Assembly: GCF_017349315.1 (NCBI RefSeq)
Contig: NZ_JAFMPP010000002.1
Location: forward strand, 400,926 to 464,925
Length of the DNA: 64,000 nucleotides
Reading direction: 5' to 3'
DNA from: Jiella flava
GTDB taxonomy: Bacteria; Pseudomonadota; Alphaproteobacteria; Rhizobiales; Rhizobiaceae
Below are positions 16,068-24,942 of this stretch, piece by piece; within the stretch, counting starts at the first letter, position 1; every line of letters starts with the position of its first letter. The position numbers were made by a program, and so were the translations under genes. The notes beneath the pieces were generated by a model that was given only the letters and a program-made list of their open reading frames with translations, had not been told where the DNA came from and did not search any database.

Positions 16068-17521
16068 TCTCGCTGCGCGGCTTCAGCCGGCGCCGGCACG
16101 GCGGTGGGGCGAAGCCGACCGACGCGGCGGCGGAGCGGCGCTCGATTTTCGCGACCTTCCTCCATCCGCGATCGCTGACCCTTCGGGTCATCCTCTTGAC
16201 CAGCCTCTGGGGGATCGTCGCCCTGTTCGTCGCCGGGGCGCTGATCTCCACCCTTTACGAACGCACCGCGACGCGGGGCTTTGAAAGTCTCCTGGGCGCC
16301 CAGCTTTATAATCTCGTCAATGCCGTCGAGGTCGACAACAAGGGCGAGCTGCAGGGCGATCCGGACCTTGGCGATCTGCGTTATTCACGTCCGCTGTCGG
16401 GCTGGTATTGGGAGGTGCTGCCGGCCTCGGCCAACACCTCCGGCCGGCTGACCTCGACCTCGCTGGTTCTCCTGAAAATCCCGCAAAAGCCGGTCTCCAA
16501 GGTGCCGTTCGATCAGATGTATCGCCGCTCCTATGAGGAGCCCGGCCTCAATGGCGAAACGCTGGAGGTGCTGGAAACCGAAGTGGTGCTGGATTCCCAG
16601 AACCACACCGCACGATTTCGGGTGATGGGCAGCCTCTCTTCGGTCGAGAACGACATCAAGGCCTTCGATCGCACACTCTTGTTCTATCTCGGCACGGTTG
16701 GTCTTGGGACGGTTCTCGTCAACGTCATCATGCTGGTGTTCGCGCTGCGGCCGCTTGCCCGGGTGCGTGAATCGCTGGCTGAGGTGCGCGAGGGTCGGGC
16801 CGAGCGTCTCGAGACCGGTCTGCCGGTTGAGATCGAGCCTTTGGCCGTCGAAATGAATGCGCTGATCGATAACAACCGGCGCATCGTCGAGCGCTCGCGC
16901 ACCCAGGTCGGCAATCTCGCCCATTCCCTCAAAACCCCGCTCGCCATTTTGATGAACGAGGCCGAGACGATCGGCGGCGACAAGCGTCGTCTTGTCGAGG
17001 AGCAGGCTGAGCGCATGCGCCAGCAGGTCCAGCATTATCTCGATCGGGCGCGGATGGCGGCGCAGGGGCAGGGCATCGTCTTTCGCACGCCGGTGAGCAC
17101 GGTGCTTGAACGCATCGTCCGGGTGATTGCCAAGCTGAACCCCCATCTGACCGTCGCCTATGCCGGCGCTGAGACCGGTGGCCTGGTCTTTGCCGGCGAG
17201 CGTCAGGATCTTGAGGAAATCGTCGGCAATCTCCTCGAAAATGCCGGCAAATGGGCCAAGCACAGAGTGCGGGTCACCTGCCGGGCCGAGGGCGCCGATC
17301 GCTTCGCCGTGATCATCGAGGATGACGGGCCGGGGCTCGTCGGCGACGAGATCCGTGAGGCGCTGAAGCGCGGCCGGCGTCTCGACGAGGCGACGCCCGG
17401 CAGCGGCCTCGGGCTGTCGATCGTGCGCGACCTCACCACCGAATATCGCGGCACGCTGGAGCTTCGACGCGCCGAGCTCGGCGGCCTCGCCGCCGTCGTC
17501 GTCCTGCCGCGCATTCGTTGA
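16064..17521 (+). CDS. feuQ: Sensor histidine kinase, FeuQ-like, probable CTG start
   Basis: Membrane kinase partner of the regulator before it. TM1 covers VILLTSLWGIVALFVAGALIS, a periplasmic sensor domain follows, then TM2 (LLFYLGTVGLGTVLVNVIMLVFAL), HAMP, H-box (NLAHSLKTPLAIL), N-box (NLLENAGKWAKHRV) and G boxes (DDGPGLV, GSGLGLSIV). No ATG, GTG or TTG exists in frame between the upstream stop (15950-15952) and a TTG at 16196 that would cut TM1 in half. The CTG at 16064 overlaps the feuP stop (CTGA), is preceded by GGGAG, and gives a basic cytoplasmic N-terminus, so it is chosen (485 aa). Confidence 0.8.
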   Translation: MISLRGFSRRRHGGGAKPTDAAAERRSIFATFLHPRSLTLRVILLTSLWGIVALFVAGALISTLYERTATRGFESLLGAQLYNLVNAVEVDNKGELQGDPDLGDLRYSRPLSGWYWEVLPASANTSGRLTSTSLVLLKIPQKPVSKVPFDQMYRRSYEEPGLNGETLEVLETEVVLDSQNHTARFRVMGSLSSVENDIKAFDRTLLFYLGTVGLGTVLVNVIMLVFALRPLARVRESLAEVREGRAERLETGLPVEIEPLAVEMNALIDNNRRIVERSRTQVGNLAHSLKTPLAILMNEAETIGGDKRRLVEEQAERMRQQVQHYLDRARMAAQGQGIVFRTPVSTVLERIVRVIAKLNPHLTVAYAGAETGGLVFAGERQDLEEIVGNLLENAGKWAKHRVRVTCRAEGADRFAVIIEDDGPGLVGDEIREALKRGRRLDEATPGSGLGLSIVRDLTTEYRGTLELRRAELGGLAAVVVLPRIR

Positions 17522-17558
17522 GGCGCGTCGCGGCGACGCCGCGAGCCGGTCTGTGGCG

Positions 17559-17584
17559 GGCGGCCATTTGAGGCCGCCGGTTTT
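17559..17584 (+). terminator. Probable terminator after feuQ
   Basis: Perfect 7-bp stem GGCGGCC / GGCCGCC around ATTTGA, followed by GGTTTTG. The rest of the 349-bp gap up to the next gene (17522-17870) has no reading frame worth calling; a second hairpin, AGTCGCG-GTT-CGCGACT at 17825-17841 with a TTCGTTT tail, lies 30 bp before the lipoprotein start and could be an attenuator or a leftover terminator. Confidence 0.5.
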
Positions 17585-17870
17585 GCCGCCATCGCGGCAT
17601 CTTGATCACGGGTGTGGCCTGGCTGCCGCAGTTGCCGAATTGCTGAACATTTCGCAAGGTCATTTTAGGGGCGAAAAGCCGTCTGCCTGCTGGTTATGAC
17701 CTAACGGAAATCCTTGCTGCGTCGGGGTGAGGGGCTGAGGATCGGGCGCGACGCGGGCAAACACCGGGCGGCTCCGGCGATCCTTGACTTCTGTCCAGGG
17801 AGGGGAAAATCGGGATCATGACAGAGTCGCGGTTCGCGACTTTCGTTTCTCGCCTTGGTGGACATGCCCG

Positions 17871-18269
17871 ATGAGACTGGCCAGAGCCCTTCCGCTTTTC
17901 ATTGTCGCCCTGCCGCTTGCCGGCTGCCTGGGAAGCGGCGGGTCGACAGGCGGCGCGATATCGTCAGGGGTCGTCGCCCTCGGCAATGGTCTTGTCGGCC
18001 AGACCGCATTTGCCGCCAAGATGCCGTCTGACGCGCGCAACCGGGCGCTCGAGGCGGAATTCCAGGCGCTGCAGTTCAGTCCGGCCGGCCAGCCGGTGCG
18101 CTGGAGCGACGACGGCTATAGTGGCGAAGTCGTGCCGACGCAGGTCTATCGGGTGGGCTCGCAGGATTGCCGAGCCTACAGCCATATCATCAGCCACGGC
18201 GCCAAGCCGGCGACGGTCGAGGGCGTCGCCTGTAAGACGTCCGCAGGTCTCTGGAAGCCCGTCGCCTGA
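17871..18269 (+). CDS. Surface-antigen-type lipoprotein
   Basis: A 132-aa protein whose signal ends in a lipobox, LPLAGC (Cys at residue ~20), so it is lipidated and anchored in an envelope membrane. The C-terminal part GQPVRWSDDGYSGEVVPTQVYRVGSQDCRAYSHII...GVACKTSAGLWKPV is the C-terminal pattern of the 17-kDa surface antigen family (Rickettsia and rhizobial homologues). The start was chosen at the ATG that leads directly into the signal peptide. It stands alone between feuQ and the cytochrome c maturation genes. Confidence 0.82.
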   Translation: MRLARALPLFIVALPLAGCLGSGGSTGGAISSGVVALGNGLVGQTAFAAKMPSDARNRALEAEFQALQFSPAGQPVRWSDDGYSGEVVPTQVYRVGSQDCRAYSHIISHGAKPATVEGVACKTSAGLWKPVA

Positions 18270-18545
18270 GGTTGAGGGCGGTGAAATCGGCGCGTGGGAC
18301 GGCGCGCCGGCGATTATGCCGCGACGGCTCCGGACGAATTGAATGGGCCTTTCCCGCCGCGTCTGGTAAGCAACCAAGACGCGTGTGTCGGCGGGGCATG
18401 GTCTCGGCGCGGCAGGCGCAGCACGTCGACGGGGCCTCGATCGCGGCATGATTATTGCCCGGCACGAGGTAGCGAATTCGGGGAGGAGGGCGATGCTGTC
18501 GCGCGGTGGTTGTTCGCCGGGCGGAGCACGCGTAAGTATTTTGCC

Positions 18546-20072
18546 ATGATGTTCTGGATCGTTGCAGCCGCGATGACGGCGGTCGTCACCCTGGCCCTTG
18601 TCTGGCCATTGCTGCGGGGGCGGAACTTTGAGCGTGACGTCGCGGCCGATCACGATGTCGAGGTCTATGCCGCCCAGCTGAGCGAACTCAAGGGCGATCT
18701 CGAACGCGGGGCGATTGCCGAATCGGAAGCCGCCTCGGCGCGGGCGGAGGTCGGCCGACGCCTGTTGCGCGCCTCGGCCAAAGCCCGGACGGACCGGTCG
18801 GGCGGGGGTCTCGAACGGCCGCTGGTGCTGGCCGCCGTCGGCCTTGTCGCGGTGATCGTGCCGGCGCTGTCCTTTTCCCTCTACGAACAGGTCGGTGACC
18901 CCGATACGCCCGATCAGCCGCTCGCTTTCCGCACGCCGCCGAAGGACGAGACGCCGAGCTTCGATCTCGCCACCCTGGTCAAACAGGCCGAGGCCCGGCT
19001 GAAGAGCGATCCCAACGATGCCGGCGGCTGGGACGTCCTGGCACCGATCTATTTGCGGATGAACCGCCCGAAAGATGCGGTCGTCGCCTATCGCAAGGCG
19101 ATCGATCTGGCCGGGCCCTCGCCGAAGCGTCTCGGCGGTCTGGGTGAGGCGTTGACCGAGACCGCCGATGGCGACGTCACCAACGAAGCCAAGCGCGCTT
19201 TCGAGCAGGCGCTGAAGATCAATCCGGACTATTTGCCGGCGAAGTTCTTCTTGGCTCTCGACGCGTCTCAGAAGCAACGGGCGGCTGACGCCGAGGTCCG
19301 CTGGAGCGAGCTGATCGCCGACAGCCCGAAGAACGCGCCCTGGCTGCAGGTCGCCGAGGCGGGTCTTGCTGACGCGCGCAAGCGGCTCGGCAAGCCGGCG
19401 CCGTCGGGCGCGCCTGGCGCCGCCGGCAACGGGCCGGATGCGGCGGCCGTGGCCGCGGCCTCGCAGATGTCCACGGGTGCCCGCCAGGTCATGATCGAGG
19501 GCATGGTTGCCGAACTTGCCGCCCGGCTGAAGCATAATCCCAACGATGTCGAGGGCTGGAAGCGGCTGATCCGATCCTACGCGGTGCTCGGCAAGGGCGA
19601 CGCGGCCAAGGCGGCGCTGCAGGAGGCGCAGAAGGCCTTTCCGGCGGACACCGAAGGTGGCCGGGAGATTGCCGCTTTCGCCGAGCGGCAGTTTTCGACG
19701 CCCGCTGCCGCTGCCACGGACGGCATCGGGCAGGCGCCTGGCAACCCGGCCAGCAACGGCCCGCCCGTCAACGGCCCGGACGCGGCGACGATGGCTGCCG
19801 CGGCACAGATGTCGGCGGGCGATCGCCAGTCGATGATTGAAGGGATGGTCGCCAAGCTCGCCGCCCGGCTGAGCGAAAACCCCAACGATCTCGACGGCTG
19901 GAAGCGGCTGATCCGATCCTATACGGTTCTCGGCAAGACCGATCAGGCTGAGGCGGCGGTGCGAGATGCGCAAAAGGCCTTCCCGGCGAACACCGACGGC
20001 GGCCGGGAGATCGCCGCTTTCGCTGAACAGTCTGGGCTTTTAGCTGGCAAGGATGGGGGGACGTCGCCATGA
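18546..20072 (+). CDS. ccmI: Cytochrome c maturation protein CcmI (CycH) with duplicated C-terminal module
   Basis: Apocytochrome c chaperone that presents the CXXCH peptide to the heme ligase. The N-terminal TM (MMFWIVAAAMTAVVTLALVWPLL), cytoplasmic loop with QLSELKGDLERG, second TM (LVLAAVGLVAVIVPALSFSLY) and periplasmic TPR repeats are as in CycH. Residues ~295-385 and ~409-499 are two copies of the same TPR-like module (AAxxSQM/AAxAQMS...MIEGMVAxLAARL...GWKRLIRSY), encoded by a 342-bp tandem duplication. Rhizobial CycH normally has one such module, from memory. Start at the first ATG of ATGATG; overlaps ccmE by 4 bp. Confidence 0.9.
   Translation: MMFWIVAAAMTAVVTLALVWPLLRGRNFERDVAADHDVEVYAAQLSELKGDLERGAIAESEAASARAEVGRRLLRASAKARTDRSGGGLERPLVLAAVGLVAVIVPALSFSLYEQVGDPDTPDQPLAFRTPPKDETPSFDLATLVKQAEARLKSDPNDAGGWDVLAPIYLRMNRPKDAVVAYRKAIDLAGPSPKRLGGLGEALTETADGDVTNEAKRAFEQALKINPDYLPAKFFLALDASQKQRAADAEVRWSELIADSPKNAPWLQVAEAGLADARKRLGKPAPSGAPGAAGNGPDAAAVAAASQMSTGARQVMIEGMVAELAARLKHNPNDVEGWKRLIRSYAVLGKGDAAKAALQEAQKAFPADTEGGREIAAFAERQFSTPAAAATDGIGQAPGNPASNGPPVNGPDAATMAAAAQMSAGDRQSMIEGMVAKLAARLSENPNDLDGWKRLIRSYTVLGKTDQAEAAVRDAQKAFPANTDGGREIAAFAEQSGLLAGKDGGTSP
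19428..19696 (+). repeat. ccmI internal duplication, copy 1
   Basis: First unit of an in-frame duplication with period 342 bp (114 codons). Long identical stretches with copy 2 include the segment beginning GGCTGGAAGCGGCTGATCC at 19554. The ~73 bp between the two conserved cores encode an Ala/Gly/Asn-rich linker. Confidence 0.88.
19770..20038 (+). repeat. ccmI internal duplication, copy 2
   Basis: Second unit, offset by exactly 342 bp from copy 1 (for example the GGCTGGAAGCGG core at 19896 against 19554). Differences are spread over codon third positions and some residues (KHNPNDVEG against SENPNDLDG), so the duplication is not brand new. Confidence 0.88.
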
Positions 20073-20575
20073 ATCGCAAGACCAAGCGGCTCTATTCGAT
20101 CGGCGGCATTCTCCTTGTCATTGCCACCGCGGCGGGGCTGACGTTGACCGCCTTGTCGAGTTCGATCGCCTATTTCCAGTCGCCGACCGATCTGGTGAAG
20201 AACCATCCCGGTCCCAGCCAACGCATTCGCCTCGGCGGCCTCGTCGAGGACGGCACGGTCAAACGCGAGGGCGGTGCCCATGTCACCTTCCGCATCACCG
20301 ACACGGTGGACAGCGTGCCGGTTACCTATACGGGCATCCTGCCTGATCTTTTTCGTGCCGGGCAGGGCGTCATCGCCGAGGGGACGCTCGGCCCGGATAG
20401 CGTGTTTGTCGCGGATACGGTTCTCGCCAAGCACGACGAGAAATACATGCCGAAGGAGGTCGTCGACGATCTGAAGGCCCGCGGTCTTTGGGAAGACGGC
20501 AAGGGCCTCACCAAGACGCCGGCGGGCGACAAGACGGTGTCCGCGTCGCCGGTGATGCAGGGAGCCGGCTCATGA
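20069..20575 (+). CDS. ccmE: Heme chaperone CcmE (CycJ)
   Basis: A 168-aa periplasmic heme carrier with one N-terminal TM (SIGGILLVIATAAGLTLTALSSSIAYF). The covalent heme-binding His lies in VLAKHDEKYMP near residue 127, with the conserved Tyr four residues on. The OB-fold core (IRLGGLVEDGTV, VTYTGILPDLFRAGQGVIAEG) is standard. It hands heme to CcmF. Overlaps ccmI and ccmF by ATGA on both sides. Confidence 0.97.
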   Translation: MNRKTKRLYSIGGILLVIATAAGLTLTALSSSIAYFQSPTDLVKNHPGPSQRIRLGGLVEDGTVKREGGAHVTFRITDTVDSVPVTYTGILPDLFRAGQGVIAEGTLGPDSVFVADTVLAKHDEKYMPKEVVDDLKARGLWEDGKGLTKTPAGDKTVSASPVMQGAGS

Positions 20576-22557
20576 TCGTCGAAATCGGGCACTACGCCCT
20601 GATCCTGTCGCTATCCGTTGCGATCGTTCAGTCGATCCTGCCACTGCTTGGCGCAAGGCGTGGCGACGCGCGGCTGATGGAAACCGGCACGATTGCCGCG
20701 ACCGGCGGCTTCGTCTTGATCACGATCGCCTTTTCGGCGCTCGTCACCGCCCATGTGACGTCCGATTTTTCGGTGCTCAACGTTTATCAGAACTCGCAAT
20801 CGGCCAAGCCGCTGCTCTACAAAATCACCGGCGTCTGGGGCAACCACGAGGGCTCGATGCTCCTGTGGGTGCTGATTCTGGCCTTTTTTGGCTCGCTCGT
20901 CGCGCTGTTCGGGCGCGATCTGCCGGCGGCGCTGAAGGCCAATGTGCTGGCGGTCCAGGCCTGGATCCTGACCGCCTTCCTGCTGTTCATTCTGTTGACG
21001 TCGAACCCCTTCACCCGGCTCGAACCGGCGCCGATGGACGGGCAGGGCCTCAATCCGATCCTCCAGGACATCGGCCTCGCGATCCATCCGCCGCTGCTTT
21101 ATCTCGGCTATGTCGGCTTCTCGATCGCCTTCTCCTTCGCCGTCGCCGCGCTGATCGACGGGCGCATCGACGCCGCCTGGGCGCGCTGGGTGCGGCCCTG
21201 GACGCTAATCGCCTGGATCTTTCTCACCCTCGGCATCTCGATGGGCTCCTACTGGGCCTATTACGAACTCGGCTGGGGCGGCTGGTGGTTCTGGGATCCG
21301 GTCGAGAACGCCTCGTTCATGCCCTGGCTTGCCGGCACCGCGCTGTTGCATTCGGCGCTGGTGATGGAAAAGCGCGCGGCGTTGAAGATCTGGACGATCC
21401 TTCTGGCGATCCTGACCTTCTCCCTGTCGCTGCTCGGCACCTTCCTCGTCCGCTCGGGCGTTTTGACGTCGGTCCACGCTTTTGCCACCGATCCGACGCG
21501 CGGCGTCTTCATCCTTTGTATTCTCTGCCTGTTCATCGGCGGTGCGCTGAGCCTGTTCGCCATGCGGGCCTCGTCCCTGGAGGGGGGGGGCCTGTTCGCG
21601 CCGATCAGCCGCGAGGGCGCGCTGGTCTTCAACAATCTGTTCCTGACCACGGCGGCGGCGACGGTGCTTGTCGGCACGCTCTATCCGCTGCTCTTGGAAG
21701 TCACCATCGGCAAGAAGATCTCGGTCGGGGCACCGTTCTTCGATCTGACCTTCGGCCCGCTGATGGTGCCGCTGCTCTTCGCCGTGCCCTTCGGGCCGCT
21801 GCTCGGCTGGAAACGCGGCGATCTCCTCGGCGCCGGCCAACGGCTCTATTTCGCCGCGGGGGTCGCGCTGGCCGCACTGCTGGTCACCCTGGCGCTAACC
21901 AGCGGTGCCCGCATTCTTGCCGCCTTCGGCTTCGCGCTGGCCTTCTGGTTGATCGCCGGCAGCCTCACCGACCTCGTCCTGCGTGCCGCCTTTTTGAAAG
22001 TCGGATGGCGCTCCGGCCTATCGCGCCTTATTGGCCTGCCGCGCTCGGCCTTCGGCACCGCCTTTGCCCATTTCGGTCTCGGCGTGACCGTCCTTGGCAT
22101 CATCACCGTGTCGAGCTTCCAGACCGAAAACATCACCACCATGGCGCCCGGCCAGACCGTCGATGCCGGTGGATACGCCATCACCTTCGAGAAGATCGTG
22201 CCGCGTGCCGGGCCGAATTACGAGGAGCAGGGCGCGCTGTTCTCGGTGCGTCAGGGCGGTGTCGAGATGACCACGCTCGATACCGCCAAGCGCTTCTATC
22301 CGGCCCGCCAGACCTCGACCACCGAGGCCGGCATCTGGACCCACTGGTTCTCGCAGCTCTATCTTTCGCTCGGCGATCCCTCGGCCGACAAGCGGTCGGT
22401 CGTCGTGCGGATCTGGTGGAAGCCGCTGGTGACGCTGATTTGGATCGGCGGGATCTTCATGGCGATCGGCGGCGCTTTCTCGCTCGCCGATCGGCGGCTG
22501 CGGGTCGGCGCGCCGTCAAGGCGTCGGCAGGCCGTGCCGGCGGCGGTGAGGGCCTGA
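20572..22557 (+). CDS. ccmF: Heme lyase subunit CcmF (CycK)
   Basis: A 661-aa multi-pass membrane protein that attaches heme to apocytochrome c. The WWD heme-handling signature WGGWWFWDPVENASFMPW lies near residue 235; conserved His in GNHEGSMLLWVL and AIHPPLLYLGY fit the family. The chosen ATG overlaps the ccmE stop; an earlier in-frame reading lies inside ccmE. The ABC part (ccmABCD) is not in this window. Confidence 0.97.
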   Translation: MIVEIGHYALILSLSVAIVQSILPLLGARRGDARLMETGTIAATGGFVLITIAFSALVTAHVTSDFSVLNVYQNSQSAKPLLYKITGVWGNHEGSMLLWVLILAFFGSLVALFGRDLPAALKANVLAVQAWILTAFLLFILLTSNPFTRLEPAPMDGQGLNPILQDIGLAIHPPLLYLGYVGFSIAFSFAVAALIDGRIDAAWARWVRPWTLIAWIFLTLGISMGSYWAYYELGWGGWWFWDPVENASFMPWLAGTALLHSALVMEKRAALKIWTILLAILTFSLSLLGTFLVRSGVLTSVHAFATDPTRGVFILCILCLFIGGALSLFAMRASSLEGGGLFAPISREGALVFNNLFLTTAAATVLVGTLYPLLLEVTIGKKISVGAPFFDLTFGPLMVPLLFAVPFGPLLGWKRGDLLGAGQRLYFAAGVALAALLVTLALTSGARILAAFGFALAFWLIAGSLTDLVLRAAFLKVGWRSGLSRLIGLPRSAFGTAFAHFGLGVTVLGIITVSSFQTENITTMAPGQTVDAGGYAITFEKIVPRAGPNYEEQGALFSVRQGGVEMTTLDTAKRFYPARQTSTTEAGIWTHWFSQLYLSLGDPSADKRSVVVRIWWKPLVTLIWIGGIFMAIGGAFSLADRRLRVGAPSRRRQAVPAAVRA

Positions 22558-22562
22558 GCGTC

Positions 22563-23069
22563 ATGGGGGCTTTCATGAGACTGCCGCGGATTGCTCTCGT
22601 GCTGGTGACGCTCGTGGTGATCGTCGCGGCGGCGCCGAAGGGCGTCGCCATCGCGCCGGCCTATGCGGTCAATCCCGACGAGGTGTTGTCCAACCCGAAG
22701 CTCGAGGCGCGGGCGCGCAAAATTTCCGAAGGGTTGCGCTGCCTCGTCTGTCAGAACGAATCGATCGACAATTCCAACGCCGACCTCGCCAAGGATCTGC
22801 GACTTTTGGTCCGCAAGCGGCTCGAGGCCGGCGACACTGATCAGGAAGTCGTCGATTATCTGGTGTCACGCTATGGTGAGTTCGTGTTGTTGAAGCCGCG
22901 CTTCGACTGGGACAATTTGGCGCTGTGGGCGACGCCCGTCGTGGTGCTGCTCGGCGGCGGCATCCTCGCTTTTCTGGTCATGCGCCGACGGAAGGCGCGC
23001 CGCTCGCCGGATGCGCTGTCGGCGGCCGAGGAAGCCGCCATCGAAAGGATCATCGCCGAGCGCGGCTAG
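22563..23069 (+). CDS. ccmH: Cytochrome c maturation thiol reductase CcmH (CycL)
   Basis: A 168-aa membrane-anchored protein with signal peptide (to about AIAPAYA), the redox motif RCLVCQNESI (CXXC) and a C-terminal TM (LWATPVVVLLGGGILAFLVMRRRK). It keeps apocytochrome c cysteines reduced for heme attachment. ATG at 22563 is 5 bp after ccmF; ATG at 22575 is an alternative. Last gene of the ccm operon. Confidence 0.95.
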   Translation: MGAFMRLPRIALVLVTLVVIVAAAPKGVAIAPAYAVNPDEVLSNPKLEARARKISEGLRCLVCQNESIDNSNADLAKDLRLLVRKRLEAGDTDQEVVDYLVSRYGEFVLLKPRFDWDNLALWATPVVVLLGGGILAFLVMRRRKARRSPDALSAAEEAAIERIIAERG

Positions 23070-23174
23070 CGCGGCTAGCGCCCGCGCTGCAGTCAGAAAT
23101 GGGCCCGGTGCGGCCAGGCCAATCTTACCGAGTTTTCATTCCCGAGACAAAGTCCTGTAACCTCTCGACACCTA

Positions 23175-23252
23175 GGTTCCTTTCCAAGCGATGGACGGCG
23201 AGACGTTCTTGCCTATCGTTGCTCCGAAATCACAGACCTTCGGAAAGGAACC
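23175..23252 (+). promoter_or_regulatory. Inverted repeat that includes the degP ribosome binding site
   Basis: GGTTCCTTTCC at 23175-23185 is the exact reverse complement of GGAAAGGAACC at 23242-23252. The right arm contains the degP Shine-Dalgarno (GGAAAGGA) three bases before AAGATG... at 23256; the loop is 56 nt. If both arms are transcribed, an 11-bp helix would hide the ribosome binding site. It could alternatively be a protein operator. Confidence 0.55.
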
Positions 23253-23255
23253 AAG

Positions 23256-24767
23256 ATGCAGCAGAAAAATCGGCCGCGGATCAAGCGCAATCGTCTTCTC
23301 GCCGGCGTTGTCGCCGCGGGCGTTGCCGGGACCGCTCTTGCCGGCGGGATGTTGGCCAACACGCTCCCCGTCTTCGCCGACCCGGTCCACGTCGACGCGC
23401 CGCAGCAGAGCTTCGGCTTTGCCGATGTCGTCTCGAAGGTCTCGCCGGCGGTGGTCTCCGTCCGTGTGACCGAGGATGTCAAGACGGCGGCGGATGACGG
23501 CGAAGATCAGATGCAGAACCCCTTCGACAATCTGCCGAAGGATCATCCGCTGCGCCGCTTTTTCGATATGCCGGGCATGCAGGGCGCCAAGCCGCACGGC
23601 CGGCAGCTCCCGCGCCACGCCATCGCTCAGGGCTCCGGCTTCTTCATCTCCGACGACGGCTATCTGGTCACCAACAATCACGTCGTCGACGGCGGCAGCA
23701 AGTTCACCGTGGTGATGGACGATGGCAAGGAATATGACGCCAAGCTCGTCGGCACCGACAAGCGCACCGATCTTGCCCTGCTGAAGGTCAACGCGACGCA
23801 CAAATTCACCTATGTTGCCTGGGGCGACGACAGCAAGGTGCGTGTCGGTGACTGGGTGGTGGCCGTCGGCAATCCGTTCGGTCTCGGCGGCACGGTGACG
23901 GCCGGGATTGTCTCTGCCCGTGGCCGCGACATCGGCGCCGGCCCCTATGACGACTTCCTGCAGATCGACGCGGCGGTCAATCGCGGCAATTCCGGTGGTC
24001 CCGACTTCAACCTCGAAGGCCAGGTCATCGGCATCAACACCGCGATCTTCTCGCCGTCGGGCGGCAATGTCGGCATCGCCTTCGCCATCCCGGCATCGGT
24101 GGCGCAGGGCGTGATCCAATCGCTGAAGGAGCATGGTTCGGTTCAGCGCGGCTGGCTTGGCGTGCAGATCGCGCCGGTGACGGACGATATCGCCGAAGCG
24201 GTGGGGCTCGCCGAATCCAAGGGCGCGATCGTCACCTTGCCGGACAACGAGACGCCGGCCTCCAAGGCGGGCATCAAGACCGGCGACGTGATCACCGCGG
24301 TCGATGGGCAGACCGTGGCCACGCCGCGTGAGTTGGCCCGTTCCATCGGCGACGACCGCCCGGGCACCACGGTCAACATCACCGTGTGGCGCGACGGCCA
24401 GGCCAAGAACATTCCGGTCAAGCTCGGCAATCTGGCGAGCCTCGACGAATCGGCCTCGGTCTCGTCGAAGAACGGTGCGGTGCCGACCAACCCGTCGTCG
24501 CTGTCGGGTTACGGCCTCACCGTCACCCCATCGGAAGATGGCAACGGCGTCGTCGTCACCGACATCGATCCGGACTCCACTGCCGCCGAGAAAGGCATGC
24601 AGCCGGGCGACGTCATCGTCGCGGTCAACGGCAAGGCGGTGACCGATCAGAAGGAAGTGCGCGAGGCACTGCGCGATGCGGCCAAGTCCGGCCGCAAGGC
24701 GGCGCTCTTCCAGCTGCGCCAGGGCGACCAGAATCGCTTCGTGGCGCTGCCGCTGAACAAGGGGTGA
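23256..24767 (+). CDS. degP: Periplasmic serine protease DegP/HtrA
   Basis: A 503-aa quality-control protease of the periplasm. A signal peptide ends near LPVFADP; the catalytic triad is His (NNHVVDG), Asp (RTDLALLKV) and Ser (NRGNSGGP); two PDZ domains follow (~residues 290-385 and 410-495, GDVITAVDGQTV and GDVIVAVNGKAV). The Q-linker region NPFDNLPKDHPLRRFF is as in DegP/MucD. It lies between the ccm operon and a two-component pair, the usual rhizobial order. Translation may be affected by the inverted repeat over its ribosome binding site. Confidence 0.96.
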   Translation: MQQKNRPRIKRNRLLAGVVAAGVAGTALAGGMLANTLPVFADPVHVDAPQQSFGFADVVSKVSPAVVSVRVTEDVKTAADDGEDQMQNPFDNLPKDHPLRRFFDMPGMQGAKPHGRQLPRHAIAQGSGFFISDDGYLVTNNHVVDGGSKFTVVMDDGKEYDAKLVGTDKRTDLALLKVNATHKFTYVAWGDDSKVRVGDWVVAVGNPFGLGGTVTAGIVSARGRDIGAGPYDDFLQIDAAVNRGNSGGPDFNLEGQVIGINTAIFSPSGGNVGIAFAIPASVAQGVIQSLKEHGSVQRGWLGVQIAPVTDDIAEAVGLAESKGAIVTLPDNETPASKAGIKTGDVITAVDGQTVATPRELARSIGDDRPGTTVNITVWRDGQAKNIPVKLGNLASLDESASVSSKNGAVPTNPSSLSGYGLTVTPSEDGNGVVVTDIDPDSTAAEKGMQPGDVIVAVNGKAVTDQKEVREALRDAAKSGRKAALFQLRQGDQNRFVALPLNKG

Positions 24768-24942
24768 GCCACACGGCTCACGCCACTGGGGAGGGGGCTG
24801 ATCGCCTCCTCCCTCCTCCCCGGAAGTCGGGCACCCGGATCGGGTGTCCGCCTTCTGGCGTTTTCGCGAGATGTCCAAGGGACAACGTCCCGACGCGCAT
24901 TGATTTTCGGTCCGAGATTATCGATTTAGGTGAGTAGACGTC

